A DNA stretch of 64,000 nucleotides from Harmonia axyridis (taxonomy: Eukaryota > Arthropoda > Insecta > Coleoptera > Coccinellidae), in NCBI RefSeq assembly GCF_914767665.1, contig NC_059501.1, positions 82,496,798 to 82,560,797 of the forward strand. The letters run 5' to 3'. Positions 46,495 through 56,314 of the stretch are shown here, one piece after another. A program made the position numbers and the translations under genes. Under the pieces are notes generated by a model. It saw only the letters and a program-made list of their open reading frames with translations, was not told where the DNA came from and made no database searches. Within the stretch, counting starts at the first letter, position 1; each line of letters starts with the position of its first letter.

Positions 46495-46690
46495 ATTGCC
46501 ACTTTCAATTATTCTATAAAACAATTGCTTCACTACACAATAGCTTCTTTGAATATTAACATTTCTAATAACTGAAAATATCAGTTTTTCAAGAATGCTG
46601 AATATCTGAAGAAGCTACTGTGTAGCGAAACAATTGTTATATTGAATAAAACGAAAAGAAAATTTCAATCACAATCTGCTGAAACAAAAC
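46495..46690. repeat. Small inverted repeat with a hammerhead motif
   Basis: The left arm (about 46501-46560) is the reverse complement of the right arm (about 46598-46660): CAATTGCTTCACTACACAAT on the left mirrors the right-arm hammerhead. The right arm keeps the core; the left arm has CAAAGA for CTGAAGA and GAAGC for GAAAC. The sequence is unrelated to the 12.8 kb and 24 kb families outside the core. Confidence 0.75.
46601..46643 (+). ncRNA. Hammerhead ribozyme motif (compact)
   Basis: Helix I AATAT (46601-46605), core CTGAAGA (46606-46612), one extra A, helix II GCTAC-TGT-GTAGC (perfect five pairs), GAAA (46627-46630), then CAATTGT forming with the last A a four-pair self-complementary helix III (ACAATTGT). 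The predicted cleavage is after T46638, and ATATT (46639-46643) pairs fully with AATAT. Every helix closes, which is unlikely by chance. The extra A before helix II is the one deviation. Confidence 0.65.
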
Positions 46691-46699
46691 TAGTGCATG

Positions 46700-47200
46700 C
46701 ATTCTAACGAAAACTTTTTTAGGGAATGAAAAAGGAATCGGGCAAGTTCTCAAGAAATTTTGTCATACATTATGTGGATGTTGCAGGCAAATTTATATGA
46801 GAAATTCACTTTACTTCTCTTCATATACCAACATTCAAATCATACTTATTCTCTCTTCTACAAATTCTAATACCGAATAGTTCTGCATTCTTTATACCTA
46901 TTATAAATTTTCTCCTCTGATGAAAATAATCTTAAATTAGATCAACCCTGGTCAATGTAGGAAATATTTACGAAAAATTAAGAAAGATGAGAACAGAAGA
47001 ATTGAAATATCTCGGAGACTGTTGATTTTCGTTCATGAATAAATATAGCTCAATCGACAGCATATGAGCGATACTAACACCTCCTTCAAGGTCCATGTCT
47101 GATTGGGAAACATGCTGTATATATTGCTTAAATCTCAGCAAATCTCATCTTATCTTGTTTTGTTACATAATCTACATACTCTACACCTCCGATCAGTTTT
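46700..47200. other. AT-rich stretch
   Basis: Nothing recognised. Confidence 0.35.
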
Positions 47201-47204
47201 ACCA

Positions 47205-47800
47205 GTACAAAATCTCCCCCCCCCTTTTCCAGAACAGAAGCACATTGATCCCAACCAATTTCACAAATCCCCACCCCTCCATAAATCCGATTCTGACGGT
47301 AACCGACCGGAAAAATTATCCCAATCGCAGCATTATGCATTAACTCGATCAGAAAGTGGATTAAACCCAGCAACATGTTAATCGATCCCCTCTCTTTCCT
47401 TCCTTGAACCCCCCCTCATCCCACATCCTCCATTATTTACGATCCCGAACAAGTTCCGACTGGATATCGACAAACCGGCCGCGACATGACGGAGGTCGTT
47501 TTCTGGAGTTGGGTCCCAATTTTTCCCGTTTTTTTTCCGACGTTTGAAGCCCTATTATTCCCGATGGCAGTGACGTAATCTGCGGCCAATCGGCCCCGTC
47601 GAAGAGTCTCGATGGTAACGCTGACGTTACACCGGTTTTGCGGACGTAATTGGTTCTAACCTGTATCTTGATGCCGCGCGGGATATATGGAGGTGGTTAA
47701 TTGTTTCGGGTCTCCCGATTGGATTTTGATCGGCGGGGGGTGAGTAACGGCGATCTGATGGCAGGGGAGGAAGGTGAGTGTATACAGGTTGTCGGGAAAC
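47205..47800. other. GC-rich island with a poly-C run
   Basis: A C run lies at about 47216-47225. CpG density is high through 47.46-47.76 kb. Overlapping frames on both strands are unrecognised. Confidence 0.45.
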
Positions 47801-47950
47801 ACGGATTGAGCGTAACTGAAGCGCTTGAACATATAACTTTGGTGAAACAACTGTGATCTTCGAATTTCGATCCGACTGAGCAATTTGGCTCGAGTCGCTG
47901 ATGAATTATTCTAGGTCAGAATTGTTCAAAAATTCCTCTACCAAAATTTG

Positions 47951-48890
47951 CCTGCTTAAGGGTGTTGTTTTTCGAAGCTATAGAACTATAGCTATCAGCA
48001 AGATAATCTTGTGGCATTACATTTTAAATATGATTTCTGGCATATAACCGCCACGGCTGGCTCGGATGTAATCCAATCTGGACGTCCAATTTTCGGTGAA
48101 TTTCTCCAACATTGGTGGCCGTATATCGGCAATAGCACGGCGAATGTTGTCTTTCAGATGGTCAAAGGTTTGTGGCTCATCCGCATAGACCAATGACTTT
48201 ACATAGCCCCACAGAAAGTAGTCTAGCGGTGTTAAATCATAAGATCTTGAAGTCCAATTAACAGGTCCAAAACGTAAAATTAGGTGGTCACCAAACGTGT
48301 CTTTGAATAAATCGATTGTGGCACGAGCTGTGTGACATGTTGCGCCGTCTTATCGGAACTACAGCTCCCGGATATCATGGTTGTTCAATTCAGGAATGAA
48401 AAAGTTAGTAATCATGGCTCTTTACCGATCACCATTGACTGTAACGTTCTGGCCATCATCGTTTTTGAAGAAGTACGGACCAATGATTCCACCAGCCCAT
48501 AAAACGCACCAAACAGTCAGTTTTTCTGGATGAAACGGTGTTTCGATATACACTTGAGGATAAGCTTCGCTACAAATGCGGCAGTTTTGTCTGTTGACGT
48601 AGCCATTCAACCAGAAGTGCGCTTTATCGCTAATGGACGTAGTGCGCGATACGTATTCCGCACAGAACCATTATTTTCGGAATGAAATTGCCCTATTTGC
48701 AAGCGTTGTTCAGGCGTAAGTCTATTCATGATTAATTGCCAAACCAAACTGAGAATAAATCATTCGAGAGCTGTTAAATTAGTCGCCATCTTGAACAGTA
48801 ATACCAACTTAAAGTTATATACCTCGAAAAAAAAAACACCAGTTACATATGGAAAATGAAGATGGCTAATTTGTTTACCCTTAAACAGGG
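47951..48890 (-). mobile_element. Internally deleted Tc1/mariner-like transposon
   Basis: Ends are CCTGCTTAAGGGT on the left and, read inward, CCTGTTTAAGGGT on the right, enclosing 940 bases with one transposase relic. The short terminal inverted repeats and the transposase family fit the Tc1/mariner superfamily. Confidence 0.75.
48025..48755 (-). pseudogene. Transposase with helix-turn-helix joined directly to the catalytic domain
   Basis: From the minus-strand start: MNRLTPEQRLQIGQFHSENN and VRNTYRALRP, the N-terminal helix-turn-helix. Then, out of frame, ISDKAHFWLNGYVNRQNCRI, the catalytic domain with HPEKLTVWCVLWAGGIIGPY, the block RxDGATCHTARATIDLF, PVNWTSRSYDLTPLDYFLWG (third aspartate), VYADEPQTFDHLKDNIRR and RASRGGYMPEIIFKM. 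The middle linker is deleted. The junction lies near 48635-48650 in GCGCACTACGTCC, which could encode the end of either part, so a microhomology deletion is possible. One stop sits at GDR*RAM. The family is the same as at 1.9, 17.9 and 55.6-56.3 kb. Confidence 0.88.
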
Positions 48891-48894
48891 TCCG

Positions 48895-50630
48895 ATGAAA
48901 TCTCTGAATTATCTTTTATGACCTTCGAATCCTAATTCTTCATTCCAAAGAAAATAACTGTTTATAGTTTTGCTCAGTAAACATTTTATTCTAAATCACC
49001 TTATAGAGTAGTACCACATCGGACTCTTCAGTGCAGTCAAGTGATCATTGAAATATTTATCATTTTAGTAATCAGAAAGGGTTTTTTTCATTGAATAATC
49101 TGGATTTTACGTTGGATGTGGTTCGTAATTTGTGATTTCTCAGGATGAATAAGGAATTATATTATATTTCAGATGAGTCTGTTGATGCGAAAAACCAAAA
49201 GAATGACCATCTGCTTGTTTTATGGAGGAGAAATCAGTCGCAAATAATGAATTATATATTATGTTCATCATGATTATTCCAAATTGCGAGAGAATTGTAC
49301 CATGAGTAGAATTTCTTTGAACGATTCGGTTTTTTGAACTACTTACGATTCCGGTTGAATAGACGGTACTTTTTGTTTACCAGTTGCAAGGCCAAAGGCA
49401 TCAGTAAATGGTTTTTTCGACGCCGACATTACTCATCGATGTCTGCGCAACGATTAATTCAGTAGAACCGAAATAAAAAAATATTGTTATATTTATCAGA
49501 AGAATTAATTATGACTCGAGTTGATACTTATAGTGATTAAAATTGATTGGTGTTTTATTTTGTATATTAGTGGATTCCATTGAAGCAGAAACATTTTTTG
49601 CTACGAATGTAAAATATTATTATCGTTGTATAACTCAATATCTCATTTTGTGTGATAGCCGATGGGGTGAGTTATCTAAAATTCAAATATTTAGCTCTCA
49701 CTCGAACGAAATCTTCTGATCTGAAAGTCATTATTCGTTTCAGATAACGAGAGGTTTTAGGATTATTATTAAAAAAATTTATTCCATATCCTCCTCACAT
49801 TGAAGGTTAGGAACAAAAGCATGACGTCAAAGTTATAGAGTCGATAAACAACTTTTATAACCTTGTGAAATGCTGTCTCCACTTCCACGTATTCGTTGAG
49901 TGCATTTTGAGCAATAAAAATCAATCACTCGTATCAGAAATTCTAGCTGAGCACTGAGTAATGCAGAATTTTATTTTCCGTTAGTTCATCTGAATACAAA
50001 GTAAACAGGAAGAAATTTGATAGATGGCCGCCTGGGTTATTCGATCTGTGGATATCACTGACGGTCTCGAATCCGTATAAAAGTAGGGAGTTGAAACGAG
50101 ATGCTATTAGCTTCTATTTCGTGAAAAAAAATACCTGCTAAAATTTCGATGTAATGCTTCGAAATCATGATGCAGATAAAAGAGCACGACTGGATGAGAA
50201 TAAAGTTTCTGAAGCATTGAAGAATATACTTATGTTTCAATCAAAGTCAAAAACTGATGTACCACGAAAATAAACATTCGAATTTAGATCGAAGAATAAA
50301 GGAAACCGTAAGCAGGCAACAACTTTGTTAAAAAATGTCAAAAAAAAAGGCAGAAGAAACCAATGGTAGCATTTGAGATGAGAAGAATTAGCGAGTACTT
50401 TTTTTCCTTGTCACATATTAACGTTAACTGAAAGGAGCATGACTTATATGTGCATTACATTATACAACAGAATATAACACGTTTCGTAAGAGACTTTATG
50501 CACTTATTACCGAATCAGAACCTTATGATTTACTGGAATTCAAGGAAGCATGCCAAAGATCTCATTAATGTTTGAAATAATTTTCAGATCTGTCTGACTT
50601 AGTTTCGTTTTTCTGCCATGTTGATGATAA
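48895..50630. other. AT-rich stretch of 1.7 kb
   Basis: No transposase, RT, tRNA or foldback signature was found. Confidence 0.35.
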
Positions 50631-50636
50631 TTCTGA

Positions 50637-51995
50637 AATAGTTATTTATAATACACGTGCATAAGGCATTGATATTCTTCCACGAGTCCAAAATTCAAAA
50701 ACGAGCCACGAAGTGGCGAGTTTTTGAATGAACAAGTGGTAGAATGAGCCTTCTGTACGAGTATACTACATATTTCCTTTAATTCATTGCATTCTTATTG
50801 AAATTAATGAAATATTTCCATAAATATCATTCAGTGATTTTTGCATTGAAAAATGTTGGTTGGCAGAACTGATTTCTTTAAGGCAAATTGATGAATTGAC
50901 AGATAAAGCCGTGGCGGGAAGTTCAGAGTACCAACATATAATAATAAAAAATAACCATGAAAACTGTGCGTTCCTGATATATTTTCGCACGATTTTGTTC
51001 TACAAGATGTGGAAGAATGAACGGAATAACCACAGAATTAGAGAAATGAATATTTTTGTTGACCCGAATCTACTTTGAAAATTTCATGTTTCTGTTATTT
51101 TTTATTCAAGAGTTGACGTATTTACAGTCCTATTAACATACATAATAAATTTTCTCTAATTCTGTGGTTATTCCGTTCATTCTTCCACATCTTGTAGAAT
51201 AAAATCGTGCGAGAATATATCAGAAACGCACAGTTTTCATGGTTATATTTTATTATTATATGTTGGTACTCCGAACTTTCCGCAACGGCTTTATCTGTCA
51301 ATTCATCAATTTGCCTTAAAGAAATCAGTTCTGCCAACCAACATTTTTCAATGCAAAAATCACTAAATTATATTCATGGAAATATTTCATTAATTTTAAT
51401 GAGAATGCAATGAATTAGAGAAAATAATGTATAATACTTGTACAGAAGGCTCATTCTACCACTCGTTCATTCTAAAACTCGCCATTTCGTGGCTCGTTTT
51501 CGAATTTTGAACTCTTGGAAGAATATCAATGCCTTCTGCACTTGTATTATAAATAACTATTATAATACAAGTGCAGAAGGCATGATATTCTTCCACGAGT
51601 TCAAAATTCAAAAACGAGCCACGAAGTGGCGAGTTTTTGAATGAACGAGTGGTAGAATGAACCTTCTGTACGAGTATCATACATTATTTTCTCTGATTCA
51701 TTGCATTCTTAATGAAATTAATGAAATATTTCCATAAATATCATTTAGTGATTTTTGCATTGAAAAATATTGGTTGGCAGAACTGATTTCTTTAAGTCAA
51801 ATTGATGAATTGACAGATGAAGCCGTGGCGGAAAGTTCGGAGTACCAACATATAATAATAAAATATAACCATGAAAACTATGCGTTCCTGATATATTCTC
51901 GCACGATTTTGTTCTACAAGATGCGGAAGAATTTTGTATTCGAGAGTTGACGTATTTACAGTCCTATTAACATACATAATAAATTTTTCAGAGTA
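50637..51995. repeat. Three tandem copies of a 0.4 kb repeat in alternating orientation
   Basis: Copy A (about 50637-51045, plus), copy B (about 51152-51552, minus) and copy C (about 51560-51931, plus) share most bases. B and C meet at a palindrome with 21-base arms around 51552-51560. Each copy contains the small hairpin GCCACGAAGTGGC (mutated in B). A 45-base phrase, GAGTTGACGTATTTACAGTC and on, lies between A and B and again after C. Each copy has a 60-70 codon frame starting AELISLRQIDELTDKAV, but the differences between copies change amino acids as often as not, so I do not call it coding. Confidence 0.85.
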
Positions 51996-52029
51996 GATTT
52001 TCATTTCTTCGGGCTATTTAAGGGAGAAA

Positions 52030-52222
52030 ACAGAAAACGATCGTCAAAAAAAAGTGACGTTTTTTTTTTCTCCGAATTCTGAGAACACAATAGTAATTTA
52101 CGTAACAAGTCCGGAAAATATGGTTTTTTTGGACGAATAGACAAAATTCCAGGACGAGCGTGAGCGAGTCCTGGAAGTCTGTGAGTCCAAAAAAACCATT
52201 TTCGGGCGTGTTGCGTACAATA
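52030..52222. repeat. Hairpin-rich flank of the MITE-like element
   Basis: Contains CCAGGACGAGCGTGAGCGAG with TCCTGG closing a hairpin (about 52150-52175), flanked by TTTTTTGGAC and GTCCAAAAAAACC arms (near 52125 and 52186). It may be a second palindromic element or part of the same one. Confidence 0.5.
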
Positions 52223-52481
52223 TTTTTTCGGCAACCATGTAAAATAACACTATCGCTGCTGCTTTCCATATTTTATTGCGATTGCGATCAAAAAACATGC
52301 AAATTTTTGACAACTAATTTCATATGAACTGTCAGCCGTTATCTCGGTTGCTATGGATTCTATGATTCTTTTCCGGCCTAGTCCGGGAAGTACGTACTTT
52401 CCGGACTAGGCCGGGAAATGCTACTTTCTCAGAGAAGAAGCGTCCGGGAAGTGAGCACTTCCCGGACGGTTGCCGAAAAAA
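52223..52481. mobile_element. MITE-like element with nested palindromes
   Basis: Perfect 14-base terminal inverted repeats TTTTTTCGGCAACC (52223-52236) and GGTTGCCGAAAAAA (52468-52481) bound 259 bases without coding capacity. Inside, near the right end, GGCCTAGTCCGGGAAGTACG begins a 38-base near-perfect palindrome (about 52376-52413), and CGTCCGGGAAGTG with CACTTCCCGGACG forms another (52441-52468). Confidence 0.75.
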
Positions 52482-52579
52482 GAATTTACTACAAAAGCTT
52501 CTAATATTCTCATGACTGAAGCCTTAGCTATGAGCTTTGAGTTCTCAACACGGACACTTAGATTCCAAATGGACCGTCA

Positions 52580-53065
52580 GGACCGTCTCATTAATGTCAC
52601 CAACAGTAACATCTGCACATTCCTCCCGACTAAATTGTAACAGTTTCCTCTATAAATCTTCGTCCTTCACACTAGTTAATTTCGTTCCGAAATTAATAAT
52701 TGTGAATGTTCCGCAGTAGCAGTTCCTTTAATGAGAAATCCGGAGGAGAAATATCCTCTGCGCCACGTTCGTTGTCCTAATAGAGGTCCGAAGTTTACCC
52801 AGGGCGAAGTCTCCTAATTGGAAACAATCCTGGGAGGCGCAGAAATTCGAAGATTCGGCCGCCAAAATGCGGATTTAATAATTGCGAGAGATCTGGTCTG
52901 TGCGATGGACCGGAACATTCGATAAGATCACGAAACAAATGCCTGATTCATTGCGCAGCATCCGCCATTTCGCGTTAATTATAGTTGGAGAATGGTTTTC
53001 ACTGGTGGCGATTTACGTTCGTTATATAATGGGGCGTTGTGATTAGGAACTGGAGATTCTGATCA
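52580..53065. other. GC-richer island
   Basis: Compositional island with no recognised gene. A tRNA-like B box (GGGTTCATGCCC, minus strand, near 53210) lies just outside it but does not fold into a full tRNA. Confidence 0.35.
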
Positions 53066-53377
53066 CTGGAAGTAACTGTGGAAAATAACGATTACTTCAT
53101 TTCAATGTGGAACACTGCAAATTTGACATCGTATTTTTCTCGAAGGTAATCTAAAATCAATAGAAAAAAAAGGTTTATGAAGGAATTATTTCACGGTGGG
53201 CATGAACCCAGGTCCTCACCGTCAAAAATCAGTACGCTATTCCCTGAAGAATCAATAATGAATTCAAAAATTCATAACTTCTAAAACATAATGCAATAGG
53301 ATTTCATGATAATGATTTAATATCATCGTAGCAATGTATAATCTCAATTTATATTATTGAGAAGTTAAGACATGAAA

Positions 53378-53445
53378 TAACCTGTCACTCAATAAGTCCC
53401 AGGACTGGCGCATAGAGAAAGGTGCTAGCGAAATAATGGCATAAT
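53378..53445 (+). repeat. Possible mariner left terminus
   Basis: ACCTGTCACTCAATAAGTCC and the following AGGACTGGCGCATAGAG resemble mariner terminal repeats that I recall. No transposase follows within the next 400 bases, so it would be an isolated end. Confidence 0.35.
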
Positions 53446-53819
53446 AAGTGTTAATCAGACTTCGCCCCATCGACAACAACGGTTAAATGTGCTCCAGGGA
53501 AATGATTCTGGCCCCAATGAACAAATAATTGCCAATATTGAAGATTATGTTAGAAGTGGAGAAAGTGAAATCTCTCTACAAAAATTGTAGTGGAAAGGTT
53601 ATATGAGTGTAGGAGTATAGGTATAACTATTGAAGCTTACCTCATTGGTCAATACATTTTTATGATTGAAATGAGGTTAAGAATAAAGGTCTTCTAGATC
53701 AGCATTTGAGCGAATGAAGAAAGAAAAATCATATCCTTTGACATTGAGCTACGTCATCGAGGGATTAAATGCTATCTATAAAAACTGTGTTTTTTTATAT
53801 AGGATGAAAACATAGATAC

Positions 53820-53950
53820 CGAAGTTGGTGAATCGAAGCATTTGAAATGTCAGTCTTTCGAAGAATTCCCAAGATGTCTTGGACAGATGATGTGTCGAAT
53901 AAGAGGGTGCTGGACAATGTTGATGCAAATAGAAAGCTATTAACATCTAT
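53820..53950 (+). pseudogene. LINE ORF2 scrap
   Basis: The frame reads IEAFEMSVFRRIPKMSWTDD, then VSNKRVLDNVDANRKLLTSI. This is the post-RT IEAFEMWxYRRxLxIxWTDxVxNxxVL segment of a LINE family common in insects. About 40 codons survive. Confidence 0.7.
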
Positions 53951-53954
53951 TGAC

Positions 53955-54405
53955 AAGTATTAATTGCTTTATATTATCATAAAGAGGAAAAAGGGAAAAC
54001 AAATATGAACAGTATAGGAGACTGGAAAAATAGGAATGTCCGAACGAAAGTTCACAATGGCCGAAAGGGCGGAAAATTTGCAATTTGGTCGCCAATCTAC
54101 TCAAGAAGGGACAAAAAAAAGTTTTAACAGTCGAGGTCTGGGACTCATTTCTAATTGTAATTTATAATTTACATATTATGGAAGAGTAATACAATATTGC
54201 CTTTAAGGAAATCGAAAAGCATATAGCATATAAAAATAATGACAACATGCTTGAAAGCCATTATCTTATGAATACCGAATCATGAAAGCACATAATCAGG
54301 AAAAGTTCATTGCATAGCAATGGATCAGAATGAAGGAATATCGTTTTTTTGTGGACTGAATCCACTCCGAGAAAGTAGTAATTCTTGAAGGATTTCAGAA
54401 AAGCG
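53955..54405. other. AT-rich stretch
   Basis: No gene recognised. Confidence 0.3.
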
Positions 54406-54409
54406 GATT

Positions 54410-54470
54410 CCAATGCTCACTTGACAGCGCTGAAGAGTTCGATATGGTACTACTATCTGAGGTGTATGTT
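54410..54470 (+). repeat. Unit of the dispersed CTTGACAG...GGTACTACT repeat
   Basis: CACTTGACAGCGCTGAAGAG is followed by TATGGTACTACTATCTGAGG. This is the third site of the family seen at 8.53 and 41.3 kb. A 127-codon plus frame (54444-54827) starts inside the repeat and is unrecognised. Confidence 0.5.
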
Positions 54471-54809
54471 GTTGGATATTATTATATGGATAATAGGGTA
54501 CCGATCTATATACAATTACTGTTACATCTTAAATTGAACTATTCAGGAAAAGTGAAGGTGAAGATGATAGATGATCAGATCACTATATTAACATCTACAT
54601 TTCAGTTCAGGGTTATTTCAGTATATCAGATATCTCATGAGCTCTACTCCAAGAGTCTGACCCTGAATAGTTTCAGAGAGCCGTACAGAATAATCTCCGG
54701 AATAGTTTCACTTTCAGCAAATACCTTCCATCCCAAACATCAAAAAGTTTCGAAATTAATTTCAATCATGTTTGATTATATCCAACGTTGGGCGTTGAAG
54801 ACGACATCG

Positions 54810-55245
54810 CCTACGTCCTGGAAATGAATTCATCTCGAACTTGAAACCATTCAAAATCATATTTCACGGTTGAAATATCAATTATTCCACCCGTCTCGTA
54901 AGAACTTGTCCCAAAATACGTAACTGATATGGGGCCTAGATGAAAGTTATAACGAGTTTTATCTTGCTCGCCAAAACCGAGGTCGTCATCCAGGTGAACT
55001 TTATGATCGATATCTACCCACGCGATCCCTAGTCGTCGTTTCGATAAAACAAGGCATGCTTTTGGCTGTTTTCCGATGGAAAAATGCCGGAAAAATGCTT
55101 TTTCGTCGACGTATGCGGAATCCTGTTTTCGATGGAACAATACCTGGAATGCGGGAATACCTACGCATAAAGGGGAGTAATGTGTATTATTGTCTTCGAG
55201 GAGAAATGAAAGTGGAAACGTGCGAGTGACAGTAGCTTTCGTTGT
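54810..55245 (-). other. GC-richer island with a 109-codon minus-strand frame
   Basis: The frame (55140-54811) begins MFHRKQDSAYVDEKAFFRHF and contains LGIAWVDIDHKVHLDDDLGF and SVTYFGTSSYETGGIIDIST. It has a protein-like mix of residues but no family I know. On the minus strand a TTCCCGCATTCCAG acceptor-like site precedes it at about 55146, but no convincing donor follows. It is left as a candidate, not a gene. Confidence 0.25.
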
Positions 55246-55554
55246 ACTACAGCTTTGCTTTTAGACCTATGTTTCGGGAGGAAATATCTTATTTTCTATC
55301 CGACTTTTTTTACACTTATTGGAAATTATATGCCTACCGATTCAATCTGTTGATATTTTCTTCGAATGAAATATGTTTCATGAATCAACGAAAAAAATTA
55401 ATATAGAGATGAACGTTGATTTGAGACAACATGTTAAGAAAACGCTATTTTGAAAATAAAGGGTTTTACAACAAAATTTTCATTTTGAAATTGAAAAAAA
55501 TTCTAGTATATTTCCAGAGTAATAAATGAATGTTTATTTGATTGTAAAAGAAAA

Positions 55555-55885
55555 AGGTTTGCCATCAATGATGGTAAACAATATCAGACAAATGGTTGCC
55601 ACAGCTACGGTTGCAGCAACGTATATATTCTATGACCAATTCGCACATTCACAAATTGCATCTCTGAGATCTTGCATCAATTGTAGAGCATTGTGATTTG
55701 ATACGCATCTCGATGATCAAATAAATGTCAATTAGAGAAATTTCACATTCAGAAAATTTTCCTTGCCAGATTGCAATTAATTGTTTCATTAATTTTGCGG
55801 CACATAGCGCCGTCTATTTGAAAAATAACGTTGTTCACATCAATATCCTCTAATTGGCTGAAGCCTGTAGTGTAGGTACGCGAAA
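55555..55885 (-). pseudogene. Tc1/mariner-like transposase C-terminal relic
   Basis: Minus-strand frames read ALCAAKLMKQLIAIWQGKF (near the second catalytic block), then IDARSQRCNL, CELVIEYIRCCNRSCGNHLS and DIVYHH. The C-terminal NHLSDIVYH matches the SGGHLxDVVFH ending of the family. It is heavily decayed and faces a plus-strand relic of the same family 100 bases away. Confidence 0.6.
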
Positions 55886-55984
55886 ACCCAGGTTGGTCGA
55901 TTCTTTGTGGATCTTGGGTATTAGGCATTCTACAATCAACATTCCACCGTATTTTGAATGAAGATTTGGTTCTAAAGACTTCAA

Positions 55985-56310
55985 AAGTTCAGTAAACACA
56001 AGCTGTCATCTTGTAACATTAGATTATCAAAAACTACGCTATTACGTGAAATGCAACGACATACGTTTGAACAACGCTTTCAAATGATTAAAATTCACTT
56101 CAAATTTTTGTAGTAACAGTTCACAAAACAAAAACACTTTTGGGTCGTCGTAAAGCCAACTAAGTGACCAGAATTGTCGTGTTTGGGCTCATAAAATCGA
56201 AGAATGATTATTGAAAACACCCTACATCCTCAACGTGTCACTGTTTGTTACCTTTTTGGGCTGATGGTGCAAGTGTCACGATAAATGGATTGCGCTACCA
56301 AGCTATGAAT
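55985..56310 (+). pseudogene. Tc1/mariner-like transposase, deleted copy
   Basis: Reads FEQRFQMIKIHFKF (N-terminal helix-turn-helix) and then, after a gap of only about 25 codons with stops, RMIIENTLHPQRVTVCYLF and ASVTINGLRYQAMNN from the catalytic domain. The linker between DNA-binding and catalytic halves is missing, as in the copies at 1.9 and 48 kb. The end is lost after the RYQAM position. Confidence 0.6.
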
Positions 56311-56314
56311 AATA

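Noticed and set aside
50784..52004. Small conserved protein in each copy of the triple repeat
   Set aside because: Differences between copies change amino acids freely, and the frame is interrupted differently in each copy, so similarity reflects DNA duplication.
53190..53240. Minus-strand tRNA-like sequence with GGGTTCATGCCC
   Set aside because: Only a T-arm-like hairpin is convincing; no acceptor or anticodon stem could be built.
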